Shown here: one piece after another, positions 16,007 to 25,377 of the stretch
How the letters are laid out: every line of letters begins with the position of its first letter
Position numbering within the stretch: the first letter of the stretch is position 1
Assembly (NCBI GenBank): GCA_001804865.1
Contig: MHBK01000033.1
Location: 1 to 64,000, forward strand
Length of the DNA stretch: 64,000 nt
Reading direction: 5' to 3'
DNA from: Lentisphaerae bacterium GWF2_57_35
Lineage (GTDB): Bacteria; Verrucomicrobiota; Kiritimatiellia; CAIQIC01; GWF2-57-35
The notes under the pieces: model-generated
Database searches by the model: none
Seen by the model: the letters and a program-made list of their open reading frames with translations, nothing else
What the model was told of the DNA's origin: nothing
Position numbers and translations under genes: made by a program

Positions 16007-16326
16007 AATGCTCTCCATCGCATAAGAGTGGAAAACTGCGGGCGGGGTCCGAAATCGAAATTTGTCATGCCAGAGAAATACCCCGCAAGACATTGGAATG
16101 GTAGCCTCTTTCGATTTTTTTTTGAGAGAACCGATATGCGGCGTTGATCTTGGGCGGGCACATCGAGAGGCCGATTCAGTAGCTATTCTTTATTTCAAAT
16201 GGCATTTTTGCTTCATTTCTACAAACAGACGAATGATAAAACGATATTACATAGTTCCGAAGTCGAGCCACCATTGCTTGTAAGTATTCGTTGGGTATTG
16301 TTGGTATTAGTTTTCAGCTGTTTCTT

Positions 16327-16437
16327 ATGTTTACAAGGACACCTTTAGAGGAAAAAATGCTGATTGAACATTTTGGAGAGGAGTATAGACGTTATATTGA
16401 ACAAACTGGCTCTTTTTTCCCAAAAATCAGAATATAG
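16327..16437 (+). pseudogene. Isoprenylcysteine methyltransferase-like C-terminal relic
   Basis: 36 codons: MFTRTPLEEKMLIEHFGEEY, then RRYIEQTGSFFPKI and a stop. This is the hallmark tail of the isoprenylcysteine carboxyl methyltransferase/phospholipid methyltransferase family (E-E-x-x-L-x-x-x-F-G-x-x-Y-x-x-Y-x-x-x-T-x-x-x-x-P). The frame stays open upstream to about 16276 with a hydrophobic stretch (GIVGISFQLFLMF) that would be the last membrane helix. The rest of the roughly 200-residue protein is missing, so this is a 3' remnant. Confidence 0.6.
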
Positions 16438-16491
16438 GCAAGATCAATTTTGACAAGCTCATACACCTGCTCCCTGATAGTTGCGACGTTA

Positions 16492-16680
16492 CTATCCGCT
16501 TGTCACAAGAAGAGGTATCTGATGGCCGCTGCATTGAACTCGTACGAATAATGTTGGATGTGATTTGCCTTGAACCCAATCTTCAAGGCGGGGAAACCGT
16601 TTTGTTAATACGGTCATATCGAATCCGGCGCGTTCGCACGCCCAATGCAAGAGCTTAGGATTGATTCCGACGCTATTCAC
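16492..16680 (-). pseudogene. ImmA/IrrE-type (XRE N-terminal) protein relic
   Basis: 62 codons, of which the first roughly 43 (16551-16680) match the N-terminal helix-turn-helix part of XRE-ImmA/IrrE fusion proteins: INPKLLHWACERAGFDM, LTKRFPRLEDWVQGKSHPTL (family pattern NPxxLxWARERAG, FPxLExWxxGxxxPTL). After PTL the sequence is unrelated and ends quickly, so the metallopeptidase domain with HExxH is gone. Such proteins often belong to toxin-antitoxin or phage-control modules. Confidence 0.6.
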
Positions 16681-16769
16681 ATTCGTAAATATAGAGCTTC
16701 AGAAGGTGGACGACCAGCTTCTTTTCACTTCACAATTCCTGAACGCTAAATCCGGCCCGTTGCTCAATA

Positions 16770-18058
<1,289 letters not shown>

Positions 18059-21000
18059 CTATGGCGACAACTGGATGACTTGGTAGAAGCGGGCGGTGCG
18101 GGCGGGGTCGAAGTCGATGGCGAAACCGCGGGCGCTTTCCGCCGTCACAATGCTCATCGGCGTCCATTCGGGGCTGGCAAGCGTATCGCTGGCGGATACG
18201 CGGTAGACGATTCCTGTTTGGGCAAACCATACGGCTCTTATCTGCCCGTCGCTCCATTCCAGTTCCCTAAGCACGACGTGATCGTACTGCACGGGATTCG
18301 TGCGTTCTGAGAATTCGATCCGGTTGGGCACGCCGTCGCGGTCTGCGTCGCCTTCTGCGCCGTTCTGCGGGTCCATGCTGCCGTCGTCTTCCGGGTCGAA
18401 GCCGTAGAATCGCTCCCAGCTATTCCCAAGGCCGTCGCCGTCGTTATCGTTCGAATCGTAGCAGACCCATGTCGTGGTGGTGGCGACGTAGCTGCGGTTC
18501 GAAAGGGGTTGCGCGCTGATGGCAATTTGGTTCTCTCCTTCGAACGCCACCTTGTTGCAGCGCCACTCGCCCGTGTCGACGTTATAGGAGACGCCGTTGG
18601 TCGAGCCGTCCACGAACACCTGGGTCGTACCTGGAAGGACATATCCCCCGAGTGAGCCTTCTGCATAAGGCCAATCCACCAAAGTGGTCACTGTGGGGTG
18701 GAAGTGTATTCCGACCAAGAAGCGCAGTTGAGACTCCAGATCGGGGATGCGCCGGACCACGTAATCCAAGGTCGCTGCCGCCGTGCTTTCGAGCGTCTCG
18801 CCTACGGAATTGAAGTGCTGTGCGATGTGGTTGGTCAGAAGGTCCTGGCGGAAGAAGTGGTCAAGCTCGTTTGCGATCATCTCGTAATAACGACGCTGAA
18901 TGGGCGCGAAGCCCATGAAGGAATTGAGCGCATGCAGGTCGGGGGGCCACATGTCCACGGGGAGCTGTGTATCCACATGAAGACTCATGCTGTTTCCCGT
19001 TTGCAGGATCTCGCCGTGCAAGTCGATGATGGTGATGCCGGTGTCTTCCGGTCTCCAGGCGGCGTCGAGGTCGAGAGGCTGGAGTTGCAGACGGCCATCG
19101 GAAGGCTGAATGTAGCAGGCATGATTTCGTTCGAGGCCGCTCAGCAGGGTCTCGCGGTCTCCCACGACGCTGACCACCGACAGCCAACGCAGCCACTGGT
19201 CCGGATCGATGACCCCGGCGACTCTGTTTGTATAGTTCGAAGAAGCCGTTGCCGTCATGGCCGCAAGGCAGTTCGAAATCGCCGGCGGATAGGCCGTGTT
19301 CGTTCCGCTGCCCGTCTCGCCCCAGCTCTCGTACCACGTGCCGCCGCCGGCGCCAGAGAAGTTGCGCTCAAGGTAAGCGTTCCCGATGTCCTCAGCGAGG
19401 AGATACGGGCCCTGGTCCTGGTGATTGATGTGAAGCCGGATGTCCTTCTGCAGGGCCGTGGCGAACCCTCGCTGGTGAAAGTACTGCGTTGCCAGCCATT
19501 CCGGGCCAGGGCGCTTGCCGTTAATGTTCAAATCCTTCTCACCGGCAAATGGATGATCGTGCGACAGGTCGATCCGGTATGACTTCATCTGCCAGATCCG
19601 TTTGATGCTGCCGCGATACCGGAGGCGTGCAAAGGGAAACACCTCATCCAAATAGACAAAGGTCGCGGGAAGCAACTCGTCGCTGTAGAGATCGCGCGAG
19701 GTTAACTCGGTTATCGTCTCCTGCGGGAGCAGCACGCGAAACGCCGTCACGGCTGGGTCCGGGAGGTTTCGCAGGCAGATGTAGCGAAAGGTCTGAGGGA
19801 CGTTGTGCCCGCTGCCCGGAAGGCAAACGATCGGAGCGCCGAAGGGGTGATGAAATGCGTTCCCCTCGCCATCGTCGGCAGCGATGTAGTACTCCACCAG
19901 CGTACGGTGCGTCTGCACGGGTATTCCGGCCATGTATACGCCGGCGCCGCTCCCGTCGTTCGTCATGAACACCGTGTTGAAAGCGGAATCTTCATCGCGT
20001 TTCCACATCAGCCGCACGTCCGCGGGGCTGCCTCGCACGCGGGCGCGAACGAGGACTTGCTCCGTCGTGCCGGGCGTTACGGGGTAATGCGATGCGGCGA
20101 GGATGTATGCGACCCCGGCAGCATGGATGCCGTTGGCCGCGCCCGGCGTGCCTTCGATCCCTGCGGCCGGGTTCGCCCGCCAGGTTTCAGGCATGGCGGA
20201 ATCGAGATCCGTGCCCAAGCGTTCCAGTGAAGAGCCCTCCCCATCCGCCCCGCGCGGCCAGCGTCCGCGGTCGAGATAATGCACCGCATCCGCCACATTG
20301 CCATAGGCGTCCCGGAGCACGAGCGATTCGCCCGCGTTGGATAGTCGTCCGCTGGTGAACGGGCCCAGGACTCCGCCGATCCCGTACTTGTTGGTAACGG
20401 CCGCCGGGTCGTTCGCCACGACCAGGTACTGGCCCGAGGTTATGATCGTTCCCGGCGCGAAGCTGTACCCGATTCCATCGGTAAAGGCCCAGCCGGTCAG
20501 GTTCACCGCGGGACCGTTGTTCAGCAATTCAATGTATTCTTCGCCGTCGTTCTCGCTCGCCGGGTGATACATGATCTCGTTGATGAAGACAGCTGCCGCG
20601 GGCGGGCGGGGGTTGGCGGCGGCGGGCGAGCCGCCGTCGGGATAACGCGACCAGGACGGAATTCCATTCGGCCAGCGGCCTTCCGACACGTCGGCCAGTT
20701 GGACCCCGAACTTTACGCGGCTCTCGGGAACGTCCGTGCCGGACTGCTGCAGCCAGAGCGTCTCGCCGCCGGCAGACAACCCAAAGCCGAATTGCTCGCG
20801 GGTGAAGCGAATCGTCTGGCCCGGAAGCAGTTGCGTCCCATCGGGAATCGTCCAGAGCGGCGGCAGCGACAGGTCGTCCGTAAGCCGCCAGCCGGAAAGA
20901 TCCTCTGTGTTGGGACCGCGATTGTACAGTTCGATCCAATCGGACACGCCCAGCACGGAGCTGGCCAGGAACTCGTTGATCACGACGTTGCCTTCCGCCC

Positions 21001-22954
21001 GGCTGTTCCTCGTTCCTGGAGTTCCTCCGTCGTTCTCGCTCGCCGCCCAACTTTCGCCCGCCGCGTTGTCCGCCGTCGCCTGCATGAGTTCGAGCGATGG
21101 ACCGTCGCCGGAGGGCGAGGCGGGCCATGGCGGATAATTCCGAAAATCGACGTTATCGATATCCGACAGGTTCGCATTGATCAGTCGCACGACCGCGCCC
21201 TCGTCGCCGAGGCTTCCTTGCCAGGGCCCGAGCACGCCGGTTATTCCGTACGCCGCCTCCACGGCGGCCGGGTCGCCGGCGATGACAAGGTGCTGGCCGG
21301 CGGTCACGATCGTGCCCGGCGGAAAATCGTAGAGGACTTCGTCGGTCAGTTGCCAGCCGGCCATCGACACGTCGTCGTCGCCGAAGTTGAGAAGCTCGAC
21401 AAAGTCTTCACGGTCGTTTCCATTGGTCGGACAGTACATCAACTCGTTGATCACAATATGGCGTTCAGCGTTTGTGGGCGCGAGGCCTTCGAGGAATTCG
21501 TCGCGGTTGCAGAGTCCATCGCCATCCGGATCGTCCAAACCGCCGTAGGCAAGCGTTGCGAAGAACGAGAGCTCCCAATCCTCCGGCAAGCCGTCGTTGT
21601 CCGCGTCGGTCGACCATGATGGGTGCAGAGGGAATGCATCAGTGGAGTCGGGCACGCCGTCGCGATCGGCGTCCTCGTTGCCGGTCGAAAGCTCAAAGGC
21701 GCCCATCGAGGGAGAAGCCGGCCGTGGCGCGCCTCGAAAGTCGTTCGTGGCGGCGCGTGCCGCCGTGCCCGAGCCGATGGCGGGCGAGGACGGTGCGAGC
21801 ATGAGGTGGTCGGCTGTCGCGGACACGAAGAGGGGATCGTTGGTGAGATTCCCTTCGCCGGGCCAAAGGAACGGCCCCTCCACGATCGAATGGCGCACGT
21901 CGAGGAGCGAAAGTTCGTCCATTCCGACGCTCCGGCCGCAGGCCCAGATGATGGTGTTGACAACGTGTCCGCGCGCTCCGCCCACGCCCAGGTCTTTCTC
22001 ATAGCAACTGACGCCGGTGCGGCAGCCGAAGATCGTATTGTTGGCGATGACCGGCGCGGAGCTGTCCTTCACGGCCACGCCCACCCGGCAGTGGAGCACG
22101 ACATTGTTCTCGATTCGCGCGTTTGAGCCCTCGCCGACGGAAATTCCCTTGTCTGCGCAGTTGCGCACGAGGTTCCCGCGGACGTTTGCCGCGCTGCTGC
22201 CGAGGTCGATCCCGTCTCCGCTGCAGTCGCTGACGATGTTGTTCTCGACGAGCGCCGGCTTCCAGCCCACGCCGCTCCACTCGAGGTCCACGTCGATCGC
22301 GTCCGCGCCCTGGCGGATCATCGTCATCCGGTTGCCTTTGATCTCCGCATCGCACTGCACGACGTTTACGGCCTCGCCGCAGTTGCTGAACGTGCATCCG
22401 ACGATGCGGACCACCGAATCGCATGGACGCAGGACGGCGCCGGCGATTTGGCGAAACGTGCAATTGGACGCGGACAGCACGACAAACTGTGCGGAGATCG
22501 CAGCCGGCAGGTCATGCGGGTCAAGGCTTGGATGGGCCGCGTTTTCAAAAAGGCAGTGGGCCAGCGTGCCGGTCGCGGTCAGGTGGTCGAAGACCCTCGA
22601 TCCGAGAAAGGCGAGGCCGGGCCAGGCGCCGTCCGGCGCGAGAGACGTGAAGGTGATGGGCCGATCGCCGGCGCCTTCTGCGTGCAGCGAGCCTTTCACG
22701 ATGAGCGATGCATTGCTATGCACGCGGACGATCACGCCGGGCTCGATGCGGAGCGTGGCGCCTGGGGCTACGAGGAGCGTCTCCGTCACGACGATGGGGC
22801 TGGAGGAGACCGCCCAGACCGTGTCGGACGTCAGCTCGACGGCCCACGCGCCGGGCGCGAGCGCCAGAGCGACGGCCATCGCTCGTGCAATGGCCATCCA
22901 CGAGACAGACCGGATGCCTGCCTCACGGCATGATCCAAGTTCATCCATGTTCAT
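18059..22954 (-). CDS. Giant secreted beta-helix / lamin-tail / CotH-kinase-like protein
   Basis: 1631 aa. Signal peptide AMAVALALAPGAWA ends near residue 38; the alternative start at 22897 (MAIARAMAV...) would shorten the N-terminus, and neither start has a clear ribosome site. Domains in order: right-handed parallel beta-helix about 45-425 (repeated NNIV/NNTIFGC rungs); thrombospondin-3 calcium motifs about 425-490 (DADRDGVPD, DADNDGLPEDWE); lamin-tail domains about 500-620, 655-750 and 788-900 (INELMYCP, INEFLAS, INEIMYHP); a beta domain to about 1045; a CotH-kinase-like domain about 1070-1430 with RLRYRGS, KSYRIDL, GPYLLAEDIGNAYL and the DLDAAW acidic motif; a second calcium block (SNDNDGDGLGNSWE) about 1500-1560. 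CotH proteins phosphorylate secreted proteins in Bacillus spores; here the target is unknown. It follows the beta-helix gene at 22977 by 22 bases. Confidence 0.8.
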   Translation of the reverse strand: MNMDELGSCREAGIRSVSWMAIARAMAVALALAPGAWAVELTSDTVWAVSSSPIVVTETLLVAPGATLRIEPGVIVRVHSNASLIVKGSLHAEGAGDRPITFTSLAPDGAWPGLAFLGSRVFDHLTATGTLAHCLFENAAHPSLDPHDLPAAISAQFVVLSASNCTFRQIAGAVLRPCDSVVRIVGCTFSNCGEAVNVVQCDAEIKGNRMTMIRQGADAIDVDLEWSGVGWKPALVENNIVSDCSGDGIDLGSSAANVRGNLVRNCADKGISVGEGSNARIENNVVLHCRVGVAVKDSSAPVIANNTIFGCRTGVSCYEKDLGVGGARGHVVNTIIWACGRSVGMDELSLLDVRHSIVEGPFLWPGEGNLTNDPLFVSATADHLMLAPSSPAIGSGTAARAATNDFRGAPRPASPSMGAFELSTGNEDADRDGVPDSTDAFPLHPSWSTDADNDGLPEDWELSFFATLAYGGLDDPDGDGLCNRDEFLEGLAPTNAERHIVINELMYCPTNGNDREDFVELLNFGDDDVSMAGWQLTDEVLYDFPPGTIVTAGQHLVIAGDPAAVEAAYGITGVLGPWQGSLGDEGAVVRLINANLSDIDNVDFRNYPPWPASPSGDGPSLELMQATADNAAGESWAASENDGGTPGTRNSRAEGNVVINEFLASSVLGVSDWIELYNRGPNTEDLSGWRLTDDLSLPPLWTIPDGTQLLPGQTIRFTREQFGFGLSAGGETLWLQQSGTDVPESRVKFGVQLADVSEGRWPNGIPSWSRYPDGGSPAAANPRPPAAAVFINEIMYHPASENDGEEYIELLNNGPAVNLTGWAFTDGIGYSFAPGTIITSGQYLVVANDPAAVTNKYGIGGVLGPFTSGRLSNAGESLVLRDAYGNVADAVHYLDRGRWPRGADGEGSSLERLGTDLDSAMPETWRANPAAGIEGTPGAANGIHAAGVAYILAASHYPVTPGTTEQVLVRARVRGSPADVRLMWKRDEDSAFNTVFMTNDGSGAGVYMAGIPVQTHRTLVEYYIAADDGEGNAFHHPFGAPIVCLPGSGHNVPQTFRYICLRNLPDPAVTAFRVLLPQETITELTSRDLYSDELLPATFVYLDEVFPFARLRYRGSIKRIWQMKSYRIDLSHDHPFAGEKDLNINGKRPGPEWLATQYFHQRGFATALQKDIRLHINHQDQGPYLLAEDIGNAYLERNFSGAGGGTWYESWGETGSGTNTAYPPAISNCLAAMTATASSNYTNRVAGVIDPDQWLRWLSVVSVVGDRETLLSGLERNHACYIQPSDGRLQLQPLDLDAAWRPEDTGITIIDLHGEILQTGNSMSLHVDTQLPVDMWPPDLHALNSFMGFAPIQRRYYEMIANELDHFFRQDLLTNHIAQHFNSVGETLESTAAATLDYVVRRIPDLESQLRFLVGIHFHPTVTTLVDWPYAEGSLGGYVLPGTTQVFVDGSTNGVSYNVDTGEWRCNKVAFEGENQIAISAQPLSNRSYVATTTTWVCYDSNDNDGDGLGNSWERFYGFDPEDDGSMDPQNGAEGDADRDGVPNRIEFSERTNPVQYDHVVLRELEWSDGQIRAVWFAQTGIVYRVSASDTLASPEWTPMSIVTAESARGFAIDFDPARTARFYQVIQLSP

Positions 22955-22976
22955 CCGTGGTTTTGGGGGCTTTGAG

Positions 22977-24542
22977 CTAGCGCCATGATTTCAACTCCAC
23001 GCGATAGTAGCGCGTGGTCCAGGCGCCTGGCAAATCCTTAACCGATACGGATGCCGTTCGGCCTGTGACGGGGTCGCCGACCGCCTCCCAGTTGCCTTCG
23101 ACCAGATTCTCCCGCCCTTGCAGTTGATATACCGCATTGCTGACCGCCCGCCAGGAGTTTGTCATGGCGCCGGCATCGCCCGCGAGGGCCATGAAGATGC
23201 CGCCGAAGTACTCGTCCCAACCAATGTCCACGCGCTCCTCGAGGTTGCGAGGTTGCAAGTCGCAATCCCAGCCGGTGGTCGTCCACGGAAGATTCGTGCC
23301 GGCGTTGAGGCAGGGAGAATTCGTTGCGAGATGAAACCCCGTCGGCCCCGCAAGGCAAGGGTTGTTGGTGATGTTGCCGTTGGAGAGGTCGGTCCATCCC
23401 TCGATGCAGTTGAACGCGATGATGGACGAGGCCGAGTTCGAAATCTCCGTGCCGCTGTTCCCGTAGACGATCGAATTCATCAACACGCTGTCCTCCGGAT
23501 CCAACGTTCCCGAGATGCGGACGCCCCCCGCCTCGCTCGGACTGTTTGTGTTCCCGACGATCGTGCAGTTCTCGATCCTGCCTCCATTCCAAACATACAC
23601 CACGGCATCGCTCTGATACGGCGTATTGATCCGGTTGGCCGACACCAGGGAACTGCGCAAGATACCGCCCTGCAAAAGCTCCACGCGTCCCTGATTTTCT
23701 TCAATGCGACAACGTTCGGCCATGCCGCCGTCCCCAATTTCGAGCACATTATACGAGTCGTTGCGATTACCGCGGATTGCGCAGCCGGCCAAGCTGCCAT
23801 AATTGACCGTAACCTGTCCCTTGTTGTTCTCGAAAAGGCAGTTGCTGACGGACGCGTAGTAAAACGAAGCGGTGATATGTCCCACATTGTTGGAGAAACT
23901 GCAGTCGCGAACCATGCATCCATCCCGGGCATACAGCGCACTGAAGGTATCCAGAGACACATTGGTGACGAAACGGCAGTTGACGAGGGTGCAGTCTCTC
24001 GCGTACAGGCCGGCTACGTTGGCGTGCACCGTCATCCAAGTGCAGGCGACGATGTCGCAGTTGGTAAAGGTCGAGTGCTCCGCGCTGAGGCCGGCCACCC
24101 TGGAAAAGGTGCTCCCGTAGGCCCGGCAGTGCGTCATGATGCAGTTGGCCACCAGACCGCTCAGGCTATGCAGCGCTCCGCCATAGTAGGAGCCGCTGTC
24201 AAACCCGTTCGTCATGGTGATATTATCGACCGTCGCATTGCACAAGTCCAGACACCGCACGGCGCCCTGTCCATCCAGCGCCACACTCCCGCGGGGACCA
24301 AAGCCCCTCAACGTTACCTGGTTGGTGAGCCACACCGTGGCCTGGAGGAGATAGACGCCGTTCGAGACCGTCACCACATCCCCCGGCGCCGACGCGTTAA
24401 TCGCCGCCTGCACATTGGTGGCCGCATTCTGCCAGGATAGGAAAGGAGGGACGTGTTGCCCGCCTTGGCTTACAAAATTAGTGCGGGACCATGATGTCGT
24501 AGAGACTAGGACTAGTAACGTTGTAAGGGCTAAGTTTCGCAT
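22977..24542 (-). CDS. Secreted right-handed parallel beta-helix protein
   Basis: 521 aa from the ATG at 24542 (AGGAG ten bases upstream; a TTG twenty codons earlier is unlikely). Signal peptide MRNLALTTLLVLVSTTSWS. The start of the mature protein, SWQNAATNVQAAINASAPGD followed by VVTVSNGVYLLQ, is the standard cap of PVC pectate-lyase-fold proteins. Residues 80-440 are a series of parallel beta-helix rungs rich in N-C-x-I/F patterns (VANCIMTHC, VSNCLFENN, IENCTIVGN). No catalytic residues of known lyases can be assigned. It is the promoter-proximal gene of a two-gene unit with the CotH protein and is divergent from the GbsR-type regulator 164 bases away, which suggests co-regulation. Confidence 0.75.
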   Translation of the reverse strand: MRNLALTTLLVLVSTTSWSRTNFVSQGGQHVPPFLSWQNAATNVQAAINASAPGDVVTVSNGVYLLQATVWLTNQVTLRGFGPRGSVALDGQGAVRCLDLCNATVDNITMTNGFDSGSYYGGALHSLSGLVANCIMTHCRAYGSTFSRVAGLSAEHSTFTNCDIVACTWMTVHANVAGLYARDCTLVNCRFVTNVSLDTFSALYARDGCMVRDCSFSNNVGHITASFYYASVSNCLFENNKGQVTVNYGSLAGCAIRGNRNDSYNVLEIGDGGMAERCRIEENQGRVELLQGGILRSSLVSANRINTPYQSDAVVYVWNGGRIENCTIVGNTNSPSEAGGVRISGTLDPEDSVLMNSIVYGNSGTEISNSASSIIAFNCIEGWTDLSNGNITNNPCLAGPTGFHLATNSPCLNAGTNLPWTTTGWDCDLQPRNLEERVDIGWDEYFGGIFMALAGDAGAMTNSWRAVSNAVYQLQGRENLVEGNWEAVGDPVTGRTASVSVKDLPGAWTTRYYRVELKSWR

Positions 24543-24651
24543 TTCAGGCGGCTCCTTGTGAAGATGGGCGGCGATCTTCCCAGATAGGGTTTCGGAAGTC
24601 AAGCGAAAGCGCTTACGTAATGAACGGGGGATCGCCGGCTCTTTCTCCTAC

Positions 24652-24679
24652 TTGACAATCCCATGCTTTCGGCTAATCT
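24652..24679 (+). promoter_or_regulatory. Sigma-70-type promoter of the GbsR-like gene
   Basis: TTGACA at 24652-24657 and TAATCT at 24674-24679 with a 16-base spacer. Predicted transcription start is near 24686, immediately before the palindromic operator and about 20 bases before the TTG start codon. Confidence 0.6.
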
Positions 24680-24687
24680 ATTCGAAA

Positions 24688-24705
24688 TTTTACAAACTTG
24701 TAAAA
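24688..24705. promoter_or_regulatory. Palindromic operator TTTTACAA-AC-TTGTAAAA
   Basis: An 18-bp perfect dyad with 8-bp arms (24688-24695 and 24698-24705) and a 2-bp centre, placed between the -10 box and the start codon of the GbsR/MarR-family gene. Size and symmetry suit a winged-helix dimer, so autorepression is the simplest reading. It also lies in the divergent region shared with the beta-helix operon. Confidence 0.6.
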
Positions 24706-24706
24706 G

Positions 24707-25210
24707 TTGAAAACGCAACCATCCAATAAAGCGCGTGAGATACGCCTGCGACTGGCCGAGAACGGCGGTTTAACAGCCCAGGAACTGGGTTTTGGCCGCA
24801 TTCCCGGGCAGGTGCTGGTCTTTTTATATCTATGGGACGGCGACTGCCCGCTGGAGCAAATCGAGCAGGAATTGGGCCTCAGCAAGGCGGCCGTCAGCAT
24901 TGCGGCCCGTCAATTGGAGCGGCTGGGTTTGTTGCGGCGCGTTCATAAAAACGGGGTTCGCAAACGGTATTATCGTACGGCCGACAATCTCGGCTCGGCG
25001 CTTCAAGCGGGCGTCATGAGCGTCTTGCGGCGAAAAATGGAAACGCTCGGAAGCGAGCTGAATCAGGTGTCCGAGCTGTTGGACGAGAAATCGAGCCGGG
25101 ATGACGCCGATCTGCAATTTATGGAATCGCGCGTTCGTCGCGCCAAAGTATTACGTGACCGTCTGGACAAGATCCTTAACAACCGTCTGCTTCAATTTCT
25201 GGGCCGGTAA
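24707..25210 (+). CDS. GbsR/MarR-family transcriptional regulator
   Basis: 167 aa, starting at a TTG (24707) just after the operator; no in-frame ATG precedes the conserved domain. Residues 22-90 are a winged helix-turn-helix of the GbsR class: GFGRIPGQVLVFLYLWDGDC, LEQIEQELGLSKAAVSIAAR (recognition helix), LERLGLLRRVHKNGVRKRYY. Residues 100-160 form a long amphipathic helix (LRRKMETLGSELNQ), probably the dimerisation/coiled-coil part. In Bacillus GbsR senses choline; in PVC genomes relatives often precede polysaccharide or secreted-protein loci, and the effector here is unknown. It precedes Wzm/Wzt by about 170 bases on the same strand. Confidence 0.75.
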   Translation: MKTQPSNKAREIRLRLAENGGLTAQELGFGRIPGQVLVFLYLWDGDCPLEQIEQELGLSKAAVSIAARQLERLGLLRRVHKNGVRKRYYRTADNLGSALQAGVMSVLRRKMETLGSELNQVSELLDEKSSRDDADLQFMESRVRRAKVLRDRLDKILNNRLLQFLGR

Positions 25211-25280
25211 TCCCTTTTGTTTTTGGAAAGGGAGGGCTTGGTAATTGACGGGGACGAAGTCTGCCCGGAGGGAGTGGGGA

Positions 25281-25374
25281 AAGTCCAAAGTCCAAGGTCC
25301 AAGGTCCAAAGTATAGACATTCACGCTCTATTCTTCTAACTTTGGACTACTTGGACCTTGGACTTTGGACTATA
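25281..25374. repeat. Large imperfect inverted repeat of agtccaaagtccaaggtcc units
   Basis: The left arm (25282-25312) is built of short units agtccaa(a/g) and the right arm (25339-25374) is its reverse complement; 22 bases of the outer parts pair exactly and the inner part pairs with a 2-base offset. The loop is about 26 bases. The right arm ends only a few bases before the wzm ATG. It looks like a filler repeat of the genome rather than a conserved operator, but it would form a strong leader hairpin in the wzm mRNA. Confidence 0.6.
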
Positions 25375-25377
25375 GAA

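Larger units (their letters stand above)
16007..16769. other. Gene-fragment zone upstream of the giant operon
   Basis: About 760 bases with no intact gene, noticeably AT-rich compared with the flanks. It must contain the promoter of the minus-strand operon beginning at 16006, but I could not place convincing -35/-10 boxes. It holds a methyltransferase C-terminal relic (16327-16437), an ImmA/IrrE-XRE N-terminal relic on the other strand (16551-16680), and between them an unrecognised open plus-strand stretch. The mixture of truncated genes facing both ways suggests repeated insertion and deletion. Confidence 0.6.

Noticed and set aside
16007-16080. Possible sigma-54 element (TGGCATG...ATTTC) upstream of the giant operon
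   Set aside because: The -24 part is fair but the -12 TTGC is missing, so I would not call it.
24605-24616. LacI/cre-like palindrome gaaAGCGCTTac upstream of the beta-helix gene
   Set aside because: Only 8 bases are perfectly symmetrical and there is no second copy nearby; chance is likely in this GC context.
25211-25233. Hairpin tcccttt/aaaggga after the regulator gene as terminator
   Set aside because: The stem is only 7 bp, AT-containing, and not followed by a T-run.
25281-25374. CRISPR-like repetition
   Set aside because: Repeats are short, adjacent and arranged as an inverted repeat without spacers.
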